Origin: UBA6115 sp964346355
GTDB taxonomy: Bacteria > Bacillota > Clostridia > Christensenellales > Aristaeellaceae
DNA length: 64,000 nt
Assembly (NCBI GenBank): GCA_964346355.1
Contig: CAYFUH010000004.1
Span: forward strand, 1-64,000
Reading direction: 5' to 3'
Below, piece after piece: positions 41,932 to 51,900 of this stretch; position 1 is the first letter of the stretch; every line of letters starts with the position of its first letter. Position numbers and translations under genes: made by a program. The notes beneath the pieces are model-generated. The model was not told the origin of the DNA. It searched no databases and saw only the letters and a program-made list of their open reading frames with translations.

Positions 41932-41937
41932 TATAAT
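41932..41937 (+). promoter_or_regulatory. Extended -10 promoter of the inositol monophosphatase gene
   Basis: TGC-TATAAT with no convincing -35 element at the usual distance. AAAGGA lies before the ATG at 41969. Confidence 0.6.
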
Positions 41938-41968
41938 CAAGGCATTACGTCAATGAAAGGATGAAAAC

Positions 41969-42763
41969 ATGCTGCACCAGCTGGAAAACATCATCAAAGA
42001 AGCCGCGCAGATTATGGTCAACAAAGTGCCCGAAGGCATCATCACCAAGGAAGGGCATGCCAATTTTGTGACCGAAGCAGATCAGGCCACCCAGGATTTC
42101 CTGCAGGAGAAACTGCTTGCCCTATTGCCTGGCAGCGTCCTGTTTGGGGAGGAAAAGGAGAACGAGCCCTTAACCAACGCGTCCACCTGGGTGGTGGATC
42201 CCATTGACGGTACGCTCAATTACATCCATGGCTTAAAGCATTCTGCTGTGTCCATCGCCCTGGTGCGGGACAAACAGGTGCAGCTGGCCTGCATTTACAA
42301 CCCCTACCGGGATGAGCTGTTTACCGCGCAGCTGGGCAAGGGCGCCTGCCTAAACGGGCAGGCCATTCACTGCTCGGACACGCCTTTTGAGCGCGCGCTG
42401 GTGTTTTACGGCACCTCCCCCTATAACGCGAGCCTGGTGGATGCCACCTTTTTAGCGGTTGCCAGCCTGATGAAAAAGACCGCGGACATCCGCCGCTTTG
42501 GTTCCGCCGTGTTGGACCTGGCCTATATCGCCTGCGGGCGGGCGGACCTGTTTTTTGAGTATTCCCTCTCCCCCTGGGATTACGCGGCAGGCAAGCTGGT
42601 GGTGACCGAGGCGGGCGGCGTGTTCAAAACCTTAAATTTTACTGAGGATACGCTGGATTTCTCCGCGCCGGCAGCTGTCTTTGTGTCAAACCCGGCGTGT
42701 GAGGAAGCGGGTTTCCCCATCGTGCAAAAGGAGTACGCAGCATGGCAAGCGCAGCCCCGATGA
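41969..42763 (+). CDS. suhB: Inositol-1-monophosphatase family protein
   Basis: 264 residues of the Li-sensitive phosphatase family, which hydrolyses inositol phosphates or related sugar and nucleotide phosphates. Metal ligands are visible in GEEKEN (61-62), VVDPIDGTLNYIHG (D77, D80) and SPWDYAAGKLVVTEAGG near 205. In bacteria the physiological substrate is often uncertain, and SuhB also acts in rRNA antitermination in E. coli. The next gene starts 22 bases before its stop. Confidence 0.88.
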   Translation: MLHQLENIIKEAAQIMVNKVPEGIITKEGHANFVTEADQATQDFLQEKLLALLPGSVLFGEEKENEPLTNASTWVVDPIDGTLNYIHGLKHSAVSIALVRDKQVQLACIYNPYRDELFTAQLGKGACLNGQAIHCSDTPFERALVFYGTSPYNASLVDATFLAVASLMKKTADIRRFGSAVLDLAYIACGRADLFFEYSLSPWDYAAGKLVVTEAGGVFKTLNFTEDTLDFSAPAAVFVSNPACEEAGFPIVQKEYAAWQAQPR

Positions 42764-43587
42764 TTGCCCGCTCCTCCCCCCATGTGCACACGCAGTTTTG
42801 TGACGGGCGCAGCACAGCGGAGGAGATGGTGCAAACAGCCCTGCAAAAAGGCTTTGTAAGCCTGGGCTTCTCCAGCCACGCTAAGCAGGATTTTGACCCG
42901 AACTATTCGCTGGATGAAGCGCGGGAAGCCGCCTATATCACAGAAATCAAGCGGCTTAAGGCGAAGTATAAGGACAGCATCAAAATCTGGCTGGGGATGG
43001 AGCAGGACTATTATTCTATAGCGGACAAACGCCTGTTTGAGTACGTCATCGCGTCCGTCCACTATATGCAGATGCCGGACGGCAGCAAACTGGCGGTGGA
43101 CTCAAGCTTTGAACAATTGCAGCAGATTATCGCCGATGCCTTTGAGGGCGATGCCTATGCGCTGGTGGAAACCTATTACCAGATGGTGGGGGAATTTGTC
43201 GCGCGCATCCAGCCGGACATCATTGGCCATTTTGATTTGCTGACCAAATACAACCGCGGCAAACAGCCCTTTGATGAAACGCACCCGCGCTATGTCAAAG
43301 CGGCACAAAGCGCCATGCAGCAGGCCATCACCGGGTGTGACCTGATGGAGATCAACGTGGGCGCCCTGGCGCGCACCGGCATCAAAGACCCCTACCCCGC
43401 CCTGCCGCTTCTTAGCGCCTGGCGGGACTTGGGCGGGCAGGTCATCCTGGCCTCAGACTGCCATTTGGCGAACGATTTAGACAGCGCCTATGACGCGGGC
43501 ATTGCCCTTTTGAAGGCAGCAGGCTACAAAAAAGCCGCCATCCTGGGGCGGCATGAAGACCTGTTTGAGTGGCACGAGGTGCCCTGA
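42742..43587 (+). CDS. PHP-domain phosphatase, histidinol-phosphatase (HisK/HisJ) type
   Basis: 281 residues. PHP metal ligands appear in PHVHTQFCDG (H14, H16), FSSHAKQ, GMEQDYY, ASVHYMQ, GHFDLL and ASDCHLAND. This pattern matches HisK-type histidinol-phosphate phosphatase, which releases phosphate from L-histidinol phosphate. No other his genes are nearby, so it might act on another phosphoester. AAAGGAG lies eight bases before the ATG, inside the end of the inositol monophosphatase gene. Confidence 0.85.
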   Translation: MASAAPMIARSSPHVHTQFCDGRSTAEEMVQTALQKGFVSLGFSSHAKQDFDPNYSLDEAREAAYITEIKRLKAKYKDSIKIWLGMEQDYYSIADKRLFEYVIASVHYMQMPDGSKLAVDSSFEQLQQIIADAFEGDAYALVETYYQMVGEFVARIQPDIIGHFDLLTKYNRGKQPFDETHPRYVKAAQSAMQQAITGCDLMEINVGALARTGIKDPYPALPLLSAWRDLGGQVILASDCHLANDLDSAYDAGIALLKAAGYKKAAILGRHEDLFEWHEVP

Positions 43588-44067
43588 TTACACGGGGTCA
43601 ATGGTCTGGGAAAGGCGCTTGCTGCGCGCGTCGATCATGGCGCTCAAGCGCTGGGTACGCTGCTTGACGCGGTAGGCGACCAGCATTCCGCTGCGGTATT
43701 TGTCCAGCATGACCCGCACGGACACCGCGACCGGGACTGCCGGCAATACCCCCAGGCCTGCTGCCATCACAGCCGCGCCTGCGGCCAGGCCCGCGCCTGT
43801 TTTAAGCATGCGATAGGAGCCGTCCTGCAGGGCGGCTTTTTGCGTTTTGCGCCCCAGGATGACCTTGCCCTGCTCCGTCACCGCGATGACCACAAAGGGC
43901 AGGCCGGCGCTGAGTGTGCCCATCAACTCACCCATCAAGCCGCTGTCCTCCATCAGCCCCAAGCTGATGCCCACCTCATCCATGTGGGATAGGGCGGTGG
44001 TGATGCTGTCTGTCAGCGTGCCGCGGCTGCGCTGCTGATAGCTTTCTACCATGTCCTGATACTTCAT
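43588..44067 (-). CDS. Protein of unknown function with a glycine/alanine-rich hydrophobic segment
   Basis: 159 residues. The N-terminal half looks soluble. Residues around 88-118 (GAGLAAGAAVMAAGLGVLPAVPVAVSV) form one long small-residue helix, or a hairpin, that could insert into the membrane. The C-terminus is basic (YRVKQRTQRLSAMIDARSKRLSQ). No family is recognised. The ATG comes two bases after the stop of the preceding gene, without a strong ribosome-binding site, so it is probably coupled to it. It is the last gene of the prs group. Confidence 0.6.
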   Translation of the reverse strand: MKYQDMVESYQQRSRGTLTDSITTALSHMDEVGISLGLMEDSGLMGELMGTLSAGLPFVVIAVTEQGKVILGRKTQKAALQDGSYRMLKTGAGLAAGAAVMAAGLGVLPAVPVAVSVRVMLDKYRSGMLVAYRVKQRTQRLSAMIDARSKRLSQTIDPV

Positions 44068-44068
44068 G

Positions 44069-44509
44069 TTACTTTACCAATGCCTTGATCAAGGCGGTGA
44101 CCACCCAGGAGCCGCCGATGATGGCCGCAATCCAGGTAATCTGCCGCAGGATGCGCAGCATGCCGGAGTCGCGCTTGGCGCGCTTGTCGGCGCGGGCTTG
44201 CAGGCTGTCCACCTTTTTTGCCAGCTCTAAAAGCCGCTTTTCCTGCTCGCGCAGGCGGTTGGACAGTTTGTCCTGCTCCTCGCCCTGCAGGGTGGCAGCA
44301 GCGCGCAGGGCTTCTACATCCGCGTACAGGCCCTCGGTGACGATGACCATCTCCTGGGTGAACTCCTCCACCAGGCGCGGCAGGTCCTTGCCGGAGATGG
44401 ATTCCTTCGCGGTCTGCAAAAAATCCATGGATTTGGAGAGGATGCCCTGCTTCTTCTGCACGTCCTGCGCGGGCAGCTGCTCCGGGGCGCGGTTTTTTTC
44501 GTCGTTCAT
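44069..44509 (-). CDS. Coiled-coil protein with C-terminal membrane anchor
   Basis: 146 residues, mostly charged helix. The stretch EEQDKLSNRLREQEKRLLEL and what follows has heptad spacing of leucines, typical of a coiled coil. The tail (ILRQITWIAAIIGGSWVVTALI) is one transmembrane helix. It begins directly after the prs stop codon. A scaffold or tethering role is possible, but nothing specific is known. Confidence 0.6.
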   Translation of the reverse strand: MNDEKNRAPEQLPAQDVQKKQGILSKSMDFLQTAKESISGKDLPRLVEEFTQEMVIVTEGLYADVEALRAAATLQGEEQDKLSNRLREQEKRLLELAKKVDSLQARADKRAKRDSGMLRILRQITWIAAIIGGSWVVTALIKALVK

Positions 44510-44510
44510 C

Positions 44511-45725
44511 TTACACCAGGCTGATGCCGCTGGCCGCCTGCTCCGCCCGGTAGCGGGTGAGCAGCGACTGGATGCGGTTATAGGGGTTGAGCAGCGCGCT
44601 TAAGCTGCGGTCGTGGTTCAAGGTGGCGATCAGGTAGGAGATATACTTGCTCATGTCGGCCTCGACAAACCATTTGGCGGCGCGCAACTCCGGTGAGCGG
44701 TAGGTGAGGTTGGTGGCCACCACGCGGTGGATGATGCCCTGCTGGTAGGCCTCCTCAAACTCCTGGATGCCGTTGGTGAAAAACGCGAAGGTCACGATGC
44801 AAAAGATGCGCTTGGCCTTGCGCTTTTTGAGCTCCTTGGCTAAATCCAGCATGGACTCGCCGGAGGAGAGGATGTCATCCGCCACGATGATGTCCTTGCC
44901 TTCCACCGAGGCGCCCAGGTACTCATGCGCGACAATGGGGTTGCGGCCGGCCACCACCTGCGTGTAGTCACGCCGCTTGTAGAACATGCCCAATTCCAGG
45001 GCCAGCACGGAAGAATAATAGATGTTGCGCTGCACAGCGCCCTCATCGGGGCTGACCACCATCATGTTGTATTTGTCAATCTGCAGATCCTTCACGGAGC
45101 GCAGCAGCGCCTTGAGCATCTGGTAGGTGGGCATCACGTTTTCAAAGCCGCACAGGGGCACAGCGTTCATCACGCGCGGGTCATGCGCGTCAAAGGTGAT
45201 GATATTGGCCACACCCATGGTCTCCAGCTCCTGCAGCGCCATCGCGCAGTCCAGGCTTTCCCGGGTGTTGCGGCGGTGCTGACGGCTTTCATACAGCATG
45301 GGCATGATCACATTGACCCGCTTGGCCTTGCCGGCGATGGCGGCGATGATGCGCTTGAGGTCCTGGTAGTGGTCGTCCGGGGACATGGGCACTTCCAGGT
45401 CGTACATCCGGTAGGTGATGTTGTAGGCGCAGACATCCACCAGGATGTAGATATCATAGCCGCGCACGCTTTCCTTTAAAACGCCCTTGCCCTCCCCCGT
45501 GCCAAAGCGCGGGCAGGAGGCGGCGATCAGGAAATCCTCCCGGCCGTGGCCGGGCGTGGTGTAAAATTCCTCGTCCTGCAAATCCTGCAATTCGCGCCAG
45601 CGCAGAAGGTAGTTGTTGACATTGGCGCCCAGGGCGTCAATGCCCTGCATCGCGATGATGCCAAGCGGCCCATACTGGACGTTGCTTAAGTTTTCGCCCC
45701 ACTCCGACAGAAAATTATCCACCAT
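44511..45725 (-). CDS. prs: Ribose-phosphate pyrophosphokinase, long divergent form
   Basis: It makes PRPP from ribose-5-phosphate and ATP for purine, pyrimidine, histidine and NAD synthesis. The 404 residues exceed the usual 310-320. The sites are present but altered: ITFDAHDPRVMNAVP (divalent cation and ATP region) and the PRPP loop IIVADDILSSGESML, where most enzymes have VDDMIDTAGT. It starts with an extra N-terminal segment before GYDIYILVDV. Similar long forms occur in Clostridia, sometimes beside a canonical Prs. GGGGGAG precedes the ATG. Two small membrane-protein genes follow it closely. Confidence 0.85.
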   Translation of the reverse strand: MVDNFLSEWGENLSNVQYGPLGIIAMQGIDALGANVNNYLLRWRELQDLQDEEFYTTPGHGREDFLIAASCPRFGTGEGKGVLKESVRGYDIYILVDVCAYNITYRMYDLEVPMSPDDHYQDLKRIIAAIAGKAKRVNVIMPMLYESRQHRRNTRESLDCAMALQELETMGVANIITFDAHDPRVMNAVPLCGFENVMPTYQMLKALLRSVKDLQIDKYNMMVVSPDEGAVQRNIYYSSVLALELGMFYKRRDYTQVVAGRNPIVAHEYLGASVEGKDIIVADDILSSGESMLDLAKELKKRKAKRIFCIVTFAFFTNGIQEFEEAYQQGIIHRVVATNLTYRSPELRAAKWFVEADMSKYISYLIATLNHDRSLSALLNPYNRIQSLLTRYRAEQAASGISLV

Positions 45726-45778
45726 TTATATCTCCCCCTGTCTTTGCGCAGATGTATATTCGTTTTTCATCAGGACCA

Positions 45779-47311
45779 TCACTTCGCACTCATCAAACTC
45801 AGGCTGATCCGGGGCAGCGTTTCCTCATTGCCCTGGGCATCCGGCGCGACGTTCATGCCTTCCATCAGCCCGTAGATGTTGACCTCTTTATTGATGTCAA
45901 AGCCCGGGTCGGTATCCGAGGTGATGTACAAAACATCCGTAAAGCCGGCGTCGTTTTTATTCAAAGCCACGCGCAAGACCCAGGCATCCGCGTCGTTTTC
46001 CTTGGCGATTAAGGTGCCCTGGTAATGCAGCATCTTGCCATCGTACATGTTGGGGTTTTGGGTGAGTTCGGTATACGTGGGGGTCAGCGCGCTCTTTTTA
46101 AGCAGCTCCTCCCGCGCAAGCGGGCTTAAAACACGCACGGCGGTGTAGTTGAGCACGCGGTCCTGCAGGCCTTTTTTGGTCAGCACCAGCCGGATGGCGT
46201 AGGTGCCTTCCTCCCTGGTATCAAAGGTGAAGCTGAAGGTGCCGTTTTTGGCGACGTTTTTGGTGGTTTCCTCCCCGTTCACGCTGAGGGTGGCGCGCAC
46301 GTTGCTTTCCGTTGTGCTGCCGGCCAGGACAAACTGGTCATCCAGCAGCTCGCCTGAAGGCGTGGAGGTCATGCTGACGGGGATGAGGCCGGATTGGTAG
46401 CGGATGTTGTAGGAGCGGTTCAAGTCCGCAAGCCCCGGGGACTGCACCGTCAAGGTCATCACATAGACGTCCTCACTGGGCAGGTCAATGGGCAGGGAAT
46501 AGACGCCCGCTTTGTTGGCTTTGGTTTCAAACACCTTGGAGGCGCTGGTTGAAAAGGACATCAGCACCGCGCGCAGGCTGGCCTCCGGCTTGGTTTTGCC
46601 CTTCATGACAAAGCTGGGCTTGCTGGTTTCAACCGGCGCGGTGGCCGTTTCATCCAGTGAGATGGGCAGCGGCGGCACAGGCTGGATGCTGGTGAATGTG
46701 AAGGTATCAAACACCTTGTTGAGCGCTGTGTTGTCCCGGGCTGTCAGCTGCCGATTAAACACCTGCATGTCCACCGTGATGGTGTAGCCATTGCGGATGG
46801 TCCTGCGCTGGAAGCCGCGGCGGGCGACATCCCCGTTTAGGCGGTAGGAATAGCGCAATTGCAGGAAGCGGCCGATGTTTTTGAAATTCTTCCAGGAGAC
46901 CGAATCATAGCGGTAGCCCAGGATGGAATATGCGCCGGACGCCCCGTGGGAGAGGCGGTATTTCGCGCGGACATCGGAGCCATGCTCGTTGATGTCAAAC
47001 AGCTGCTGGCCGTCCACATCCTGCAGTGCGGTGATGACCAGCACCCGGTCATTGGCGGTGTCATAGGCCTGCAGCAGGATGCCGCGCGCCTCAAAATCCG
47101 CCTGCCAGGTGGCCAGGGTGCCTCCCTGCTGCTGGATGAAGGCCTCGTTGTCCTTTAAGTTCTCCGGCGTCAAGACAGGCTGATACACGCCCTCAGGCAG
47201 GCTGACTGCCGCGTTCACCCCCGCAAACTGGTAGGATTCCGCAGCCCAAACCGGCACGAAGCCGATGAGTAACAGCAGCACGCACAACAGGCTGATTCCG
47301 CGTTTTCGCAT
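45779..47311 (-). CDS. Secreted multi-domain protein with Ig-like repeats
   Basis: 510 residues with signal peptide RGISLLCVLLLLIGFVPVWA. An N-terminal alpha/beta domain (about 25-210) is followed by two beta-sandwich segments resembling bacterial Ig-like domains (SKPSFVMKGKTKPEASLRAVL; DDQFVLAGSTTESNVRATLSVNG). A C-terminal domain near 405-505 (LTQNPNMYDGKMLHYQGTLI, DVLYITSDTDPG) could be an OB-fold. No anchor or catalytic motif is visible. GGAGG lies six bases before the ATG. A promoter TTGAAG-17-TAGGAT (minus strand, 47369-47341) precedes it, and prs follows after 53 bases. Confidence 0.65.
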   Translation of the reverse strand: MRKRGISLLCVLLLLIGFVPVWAAESYQFAGVNAAVSLPEGVYQPVLTPENLKDNEAFIQQQGGTLATWQADFEARGILLQAYDTANDRVLVITALQDVDGQQLFDINEHGSDVRAKYRLSHGASGAYSILGYRYDSVSWKNFKNIGRFLQLRYSYRLNGDVARRGFQRRTIRNGYTITVDMQVFNRQLTARDNTALNKVFDTFTFTSIQPVPPLPISLDETATAPVETSKPSFVMKGKTKPEASLRAVLMSFSTSASKVFETKANKAGVYSLPIDLPSEDVYVMTLTVQSPGLADLNRSYNIRYQSGLIPVSMTSTPSGELLDDQFVLAGSTTESNVRATLSVNGEETTKNVAKNGTFSFTFDTREEGTYAIRLVLTKKGLQDRVLNYTAVRVLSPLAREELLKKSALTPTYTELTQNPNMYDGKMLHYQGTLIAKENDADAWVLRVALNKNDAGFTDVLYITSDTDPGFDINKEVNIYGLMEGMNVAPDAQGNEETLPRISLSLMSAK

Positions 47312-47405
47312 CGCTGACCTCCTTGGTTTTCTCTAGTCACATCCTATCACACATGCCTTGTCCCTTCAACCAAAACAAGGATGCAGCCGGATGGGCTGAC
47401 ATTGT

Positions 47406-47434
47406 GTTCTGATTTGTAAACAAACCCGAACTTT
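47406..47434. promoter_or_regulatory. PurBox-like inverted pair upstream of purR
   Basis: AAACCCGAACTTT (47422-47434, plus strand) fits the Bacillus PurBox consensus AWWWCCGAACWWT except for one base. A weaker copy, AAATCAGAAC, lies on the minus strand at 47415-47406. The conserved CGAA cores face outward about 18 bases apart, close to the spacing of known PurBox pairs. The probable extended -10 of purR (TGG-TAACAT) is downstream, so PurR binding should repress its own gene. Confidence 0.65.
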
Positions 47435-47503
47435 TTTGATAGAAAACCTGAAATCGTACCGATTTTATGGTAACATGAAGGGAACACAAACGAGGTGAGT
47501 GCG

Positions 47504-48337
47504 ATGGAGAAGGTAAAACGGGGCGAGCGGTTGATCGCCATGACCAGGGTGCTGACCAGCAACCCCAACAAGGTCATCCCCTATCAGGTGTTTTGTGATC
47601 AGTTCAAGGCGGCCAAGTCCTCCATCAGTGAGGACATCGCGATGATCGGGCGCGTGATGGCCACCTTTGAGTTGGGCGAGGTAGCCACCGTGACGGGCGC
47701 AGCCGGCGGCGTGCGCTTCCGCCCCATGATGCCCTCTGGCGAAGCGCTCCGTTTTATCCAGGGCATCGCGGACGCCTTAAACACCCCGGACCGCGCCCTG
47801 CCCGGCGGCTACCTCTATTTGTCCGACCTTCTGTCAGACCCCGTCATGACCCGCAAAATGGGCACCATCATGGCGCAGCCCTGCTTTAGTCTGGACGTGG
47901 ATTTCGTGCTTACCATGGAAACAAAGGGCATCCCGGTTGCCATGATGACGGCGGAAGCGCTGAACGTGCCGCTGTTGATTGCCAGGCGCAGCAGCAAGGT
48001 GTATGAAGGCAGTTCGGTCAACATCAGCTATCCTGACGGCAAAGGCGGCATTGAAACCATGTCCTTAGCCCGCCGCGCGGTGATGCAGGGACAGCGCGCC
48101 CTGATTGTGGACGACTTCATGCGCCACGGCGGCACCGCCCTGGGCATGATCACCCTGATGAAGGAGTTTAACATCCAGGTGGCCGGCTTGACTTTTATGC
48201 TGGCGCAAAAGCGGGAGCAGCCGCTGACGGATTTGCCCGAATGGCCGCTGATGACCTTCACCGGGGATGGGATTGACACGCCCATGGTTGTTCAACCTGC
48301 CAAATGGCTCAAGGACCTTGGAGAAACTGTATCGTGA
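47504..48337 (+). CDS. purR: Purine operon repressor PurR
   Basis: 277 residues. The N-terminal winged-helix domain (about 1-75, with RLIAMTRVLTSNPNKVIP and KSSISEDIAMI) binds PurBoxes, and the C-terminal phosphoribosyltransferase-type domain senses PRPP through ALIVDDFMRHGGTA near residue 200. PRPP releases the repressor when purines are scarce. The ATG at 47504 has GAGGTGA upstream; a GTG nine bases earlier lies inside that site. The stop shares GTGA with pth. Confidence 0.95.
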   Translation: MEKVKRGERLIAMTRVLTSNPNKVIPYQVFCDQFKAAKSSISEDIAMIGRVMATFELGEVATVTGAAGGVRFRPMMPSGEALRFIQGIADALNTPDRALPGGYLYLSDLLSDPVMTRKMGTIMAQPCFSLDVDFVLTMETKGIPVAMMTAEALNVPLLIARRSSKVYEGSSVNISYPDGKGGIETMSLARRAVMQGQRALIVDDFMRHGGTALGMITLMKEFNIQVAGLTFMLAQKREQPLTDLPEWPLMTFTGDGIDTPMVVQPAKWLKDLGETVS

Positions 48338-48963
48338 AAGCCCTGGTCGGCCTGGGCAACCCAGGCCCTGAATACGAACGAACCCGCCACAACGTGGGTT
48401 TTTTAGCCCTGGAGGAAGCCGCCCGGATGCTGGGTATTGCCGGGGAGCGCGCGCGCTTTAAGGGCTTGGTTATGGAAGGCCGGGTTGGGGAGGAGCGCGT
48501 GGTGCTCTTCCGCCCCACCACCTATATGAATTTATCCGGTGAGGCGCTGGTGGAATTGATGCACTGGTACAAGCTGGAGCCGGAGGACATCTTGATCATG
48601 TCCGACGACATTGACCTTGACCCCGGCATGATGCGCCTGCGCCAAAAAGGCGGAGCGGGCACGCACAACGGGTGGCGCAGCATCATCCAGATGGCCGCCA
48701 GCCAGCAGTTTCCCCGCGCGCGCATCGGCATCGGCGCGCCGCCTGCGCACTGGGAGTTGAAGGACTGGGTGCTTTCCCGCTGGGATCAGGATGAGGGCGC
48801 GGAGGGCATCCGCGAAGCCATCACCCTGGCTGCGAAGGCGGGCGTCAGCTTCTTGCAAAACGGCATGCAGCTGACCATGAACTTGTACAACATCAAAAGC
48901 AGGCCCAAAAAGCCCGCTGTGATTCCAAAAACTGAAGATACAGAGGACGCAGATGCTGTCTAG
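48334..48963 (+). CDS. pth: Peptidyl-tRNA hydrolase
   Basis: 209 residues. It releases peptides from tRNA after aborted translation. The active-site residues are N9 (GLGNPG), the catalytic histidine H19 (RHNVGF) and D91 (SDDIDLDPG). GGAGAAA lies upstream of the GTG start, which overlaps the purR stop as GTGA; a longer frame upstream is in the purR region and is not used. The end overlaps mfd by 11 bases, the common pth-mfd arrangement in Bacillota. Confidence 0.95.
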   Translation: MKALVGLGNPGPEYERTRHNVGFLALEEAARMLGIAGERARFKGLVMEGRVGEERVVLFRPTTYMNLSGEALVELMHWYKLEPEDILIMSDDIDLDPGMMRLRQKGGAGTHNGWRSIIQMAASQQFPRARIGIGAPPAHWELKDWVLSRWDQDEGAEGIREAITLAAKAGVSFLQNGMQLTMNLYNIKSRPKKPAVIPKTEDTEDADAV

Positions 48964-51900
48964 GATCCTTCCCCGCCTGTCAAACCACCCGGCATTTTTC
49001 AAAGCCCGGGATGCTTTGGCTGCCGGCAAACTGACCGCCCTGTATGACATGCCGCCCAGCCTGCGGCTGCTGTTCGCGCTCACCATGGCGCAGGAGCGGC
49101 AGGTCATCTACCTGCTGCCCAATGAGCGCGCAGCCCGGCAGGCCTATGAAGACGCCATCGGCCTGCAGGTGCAGGATGTGGTGTATTTCCAGCAGGCGGA
49201 TCTGCGCTTTATGCGCGCGGTAACGGGGCTGGAAAGCCAGTGGCAGCGCATCGCGGCGCTGACAAAAATCATCAGCGCAAAGGGCAAGCTGCTCATCTGC
49301 GCCATTGACGCGCTGCAAGTGCACATGCCGCCGCCGGACTGGCTGGCGCAGTCCATGCGCACCATCAGACTTGGCGCAGAATATCAGCCAGACGACTTGG
49401 CGCGGGAGTTTGCACTTCTTGGGTATGAACGGGTGGACCTGGTGGAGGGCAAGGGCCAGTTTGCGCTGCGCGGGGACATCCTGGACATCTACCCGCCCGC
49501 CATGGACATGCCCGCGCGCATTGAGTTTTTTGATGTGCAGGTGGACAGCATCCGTCTGTTTGACCCCTTGACCCAGCGCAGCGCGGACCGGGTGGAGCAG
49601 GCGCTCATCACCCCGGCCACCATCCATGTCATCCCGGAAGCGCACCGCGAAGAAGCCGCGGAACGATTGAGCATACTGCTGGCGCAGGAGGAGACGCCCC
49701 TTACCCACCACGCTGTGATGGATGGGGAGCTCATGCTGCCGGAGCCGGATGAGATCCTGGCGTTTGGCACCGTCCAAAACGCTGAATTGTGGGCGCATGC
49801 GCTTTACCCCGCGGAATCCTCCCTGCTGTCCTACCTGCCGGACGCTTTGCTGGTGGTAGATACACCAGAGCGCGCCATGCAGCGCATCTTGGATTACACG
49901 GACGGCTTTTTGGAGGACTATAGAAATGCGCTTGAAAACCGCATGGCGCACCCCGCACAGGCAGGCTTGATCCGCAGCCAGGATGAGATGCTGGCCTTGT
50001 TGGGAGCGCGCGCCATCTGTACCGTGCAGGACCTGCTGCGCGGCATGGGCAACTTAACGCCGCAGGCGGTGCTGCCCTTCCCGGGGCAAGGCATGGACAG
50101 CTACAAGGGCAGGATTCAAGCTTTGGCTGAGCAGTTGAGTACCTGGCAGGCAGAGGGCATCGCTGCGATTCTCTTCACGGGCGGCCAGGCGCGCTCCGAG
50201 CGCCTCGCGGCTGCGCTGGCCTCCCGCGGCATCAGCGCCGCGATGCTTGAGGACACAGCGGGCGGGCACCAGGTGATGCTGCACCCGGGCAACATCCATG
50301 AAGGCGTGCTGATCAAGGACGCTTACCTTGCGATGATCGCGCCAAATGAGCTGTTTGGCACAAGCCGCACCAAGGCGCGCAAGCCGCAGACCGCGGGCCA
50401 GCGCATCGAGGCCTTCACCGATTTATCCATTGGCGATTATGTCGTACACGACCACCACGGCATCGGTGTGTACCAGGGCACAGTGCGTCTGCAGTCCGAG
50501 GGCATCTGGCGGGATTATCTGTTCATCCAGTACCGCGGCAGCGACAAATTGTACATCCCGGCTGATCAGTTTGACCGGGTGCAAAAATACATCGGCAGCC
50601 CGGATGCCGCACCGCCGCTCAATGACCTGTCCAGCAACACCTGGAGCCGTCAGAAGTCCAAGGTCAAGGCCGGACTCAAGCAGCTGGCATTTGACCTGGT
50701 GGCGCTCTACGCCAGCCGCCAGGCCACGCCCGGCTACGCCTTTGAGCCTTTTGAACCCTTTGAGAGCCAGTTCGCGGACCAGTTTGACCACGAATTGACC
50801 GTTGACCAGGAGCAGGCGGTAAACGAGGTGCTCTCAGACATGGCGCGAGCGCAAAACATGGACCGCCTGCTGTGCGGGGATGTGGGCTACGGCAAGACCG
50901 AGGTGGCTATGCGCGCGGCCTTCCGCGCGGTCATGAACGGCAAGCAGGTGGCCTTTTTGGCCCCCACCACCATTTTGGTACAGCAGCATGTGCGCACGCT
51001 GCAAAAGCGCTTTGAAGGTTTCCCGGTCACCATCTCCTTTGTGAGCCGCTTCCGCAGCCCCCGGGAGAACCGGGAAACCTTGAACCAGACGCGCGAGGGC
51101 AAGGTGGACATCCTGGTGGGCACCCACCGCCTCTTAAGCCGTGATGTCGCCTTTAAAAGCCTGGGCCTGCTGATCATTGATGAGGAGCAGCGCTTTGGCG
51201 TGCGCCACAAGGAGCAGATCCAGCACCTCAAATCCACCGTGGACGTGCTCACCCTCAGCGCTACCCCCATCCCCCGCACCCTGCACATGAGTATGGTGGG
51301 CGTGCGGGACATGAGCCTGCTTGAAACCCCGCCGGAGGACCGCTTCCCCGTGTCCACCTTTGTGGTGGATTACAAGGACGGGCTGATCCGCGACGCCATC
51401 ATGCGGGAGCTGGCGCGAGATGGGCAGGTCTTCTTCCTCTACAACCGCGTGGCGGACATTGACCGCATGGCAACCCACCTGCGCCAATTGGTGCCGGAAG
51501 CGCGCATCGCGGTGGCGCACGGGCAGATGCCCGAGAGCGCGCTGGAAGACGTGATGCACGAGTTTTACCTGGCGCGCCACGATGTGCTCCTGTGCAGCAC
51601 CATCATTGAAAACGGGCTGGACATCCAAAACGCCAATACGCTGATTGTGTACGACGCGGACCGTTTTGGCCTGTCACAGCTGTACCAGCTGCGCGGGCGC
51701 GTGGGCCGCAGCACGCAGGCAGCCTATGCCTTCTTTACCGTCCGGCCCGACAAGTCCTTGAGTGAGACGGCGGAAAAGCGCCTGTCTGCCATCAAAGAGT
51801 TCACCGCCTTTGGCGCGGGCTTCCGCATCGCCATGCGCGATCTGGAGATCCGCGGCGCCGGCAACATCTTTGGCCCGGAGCAGTCCGGCCAGGTGGCGGT

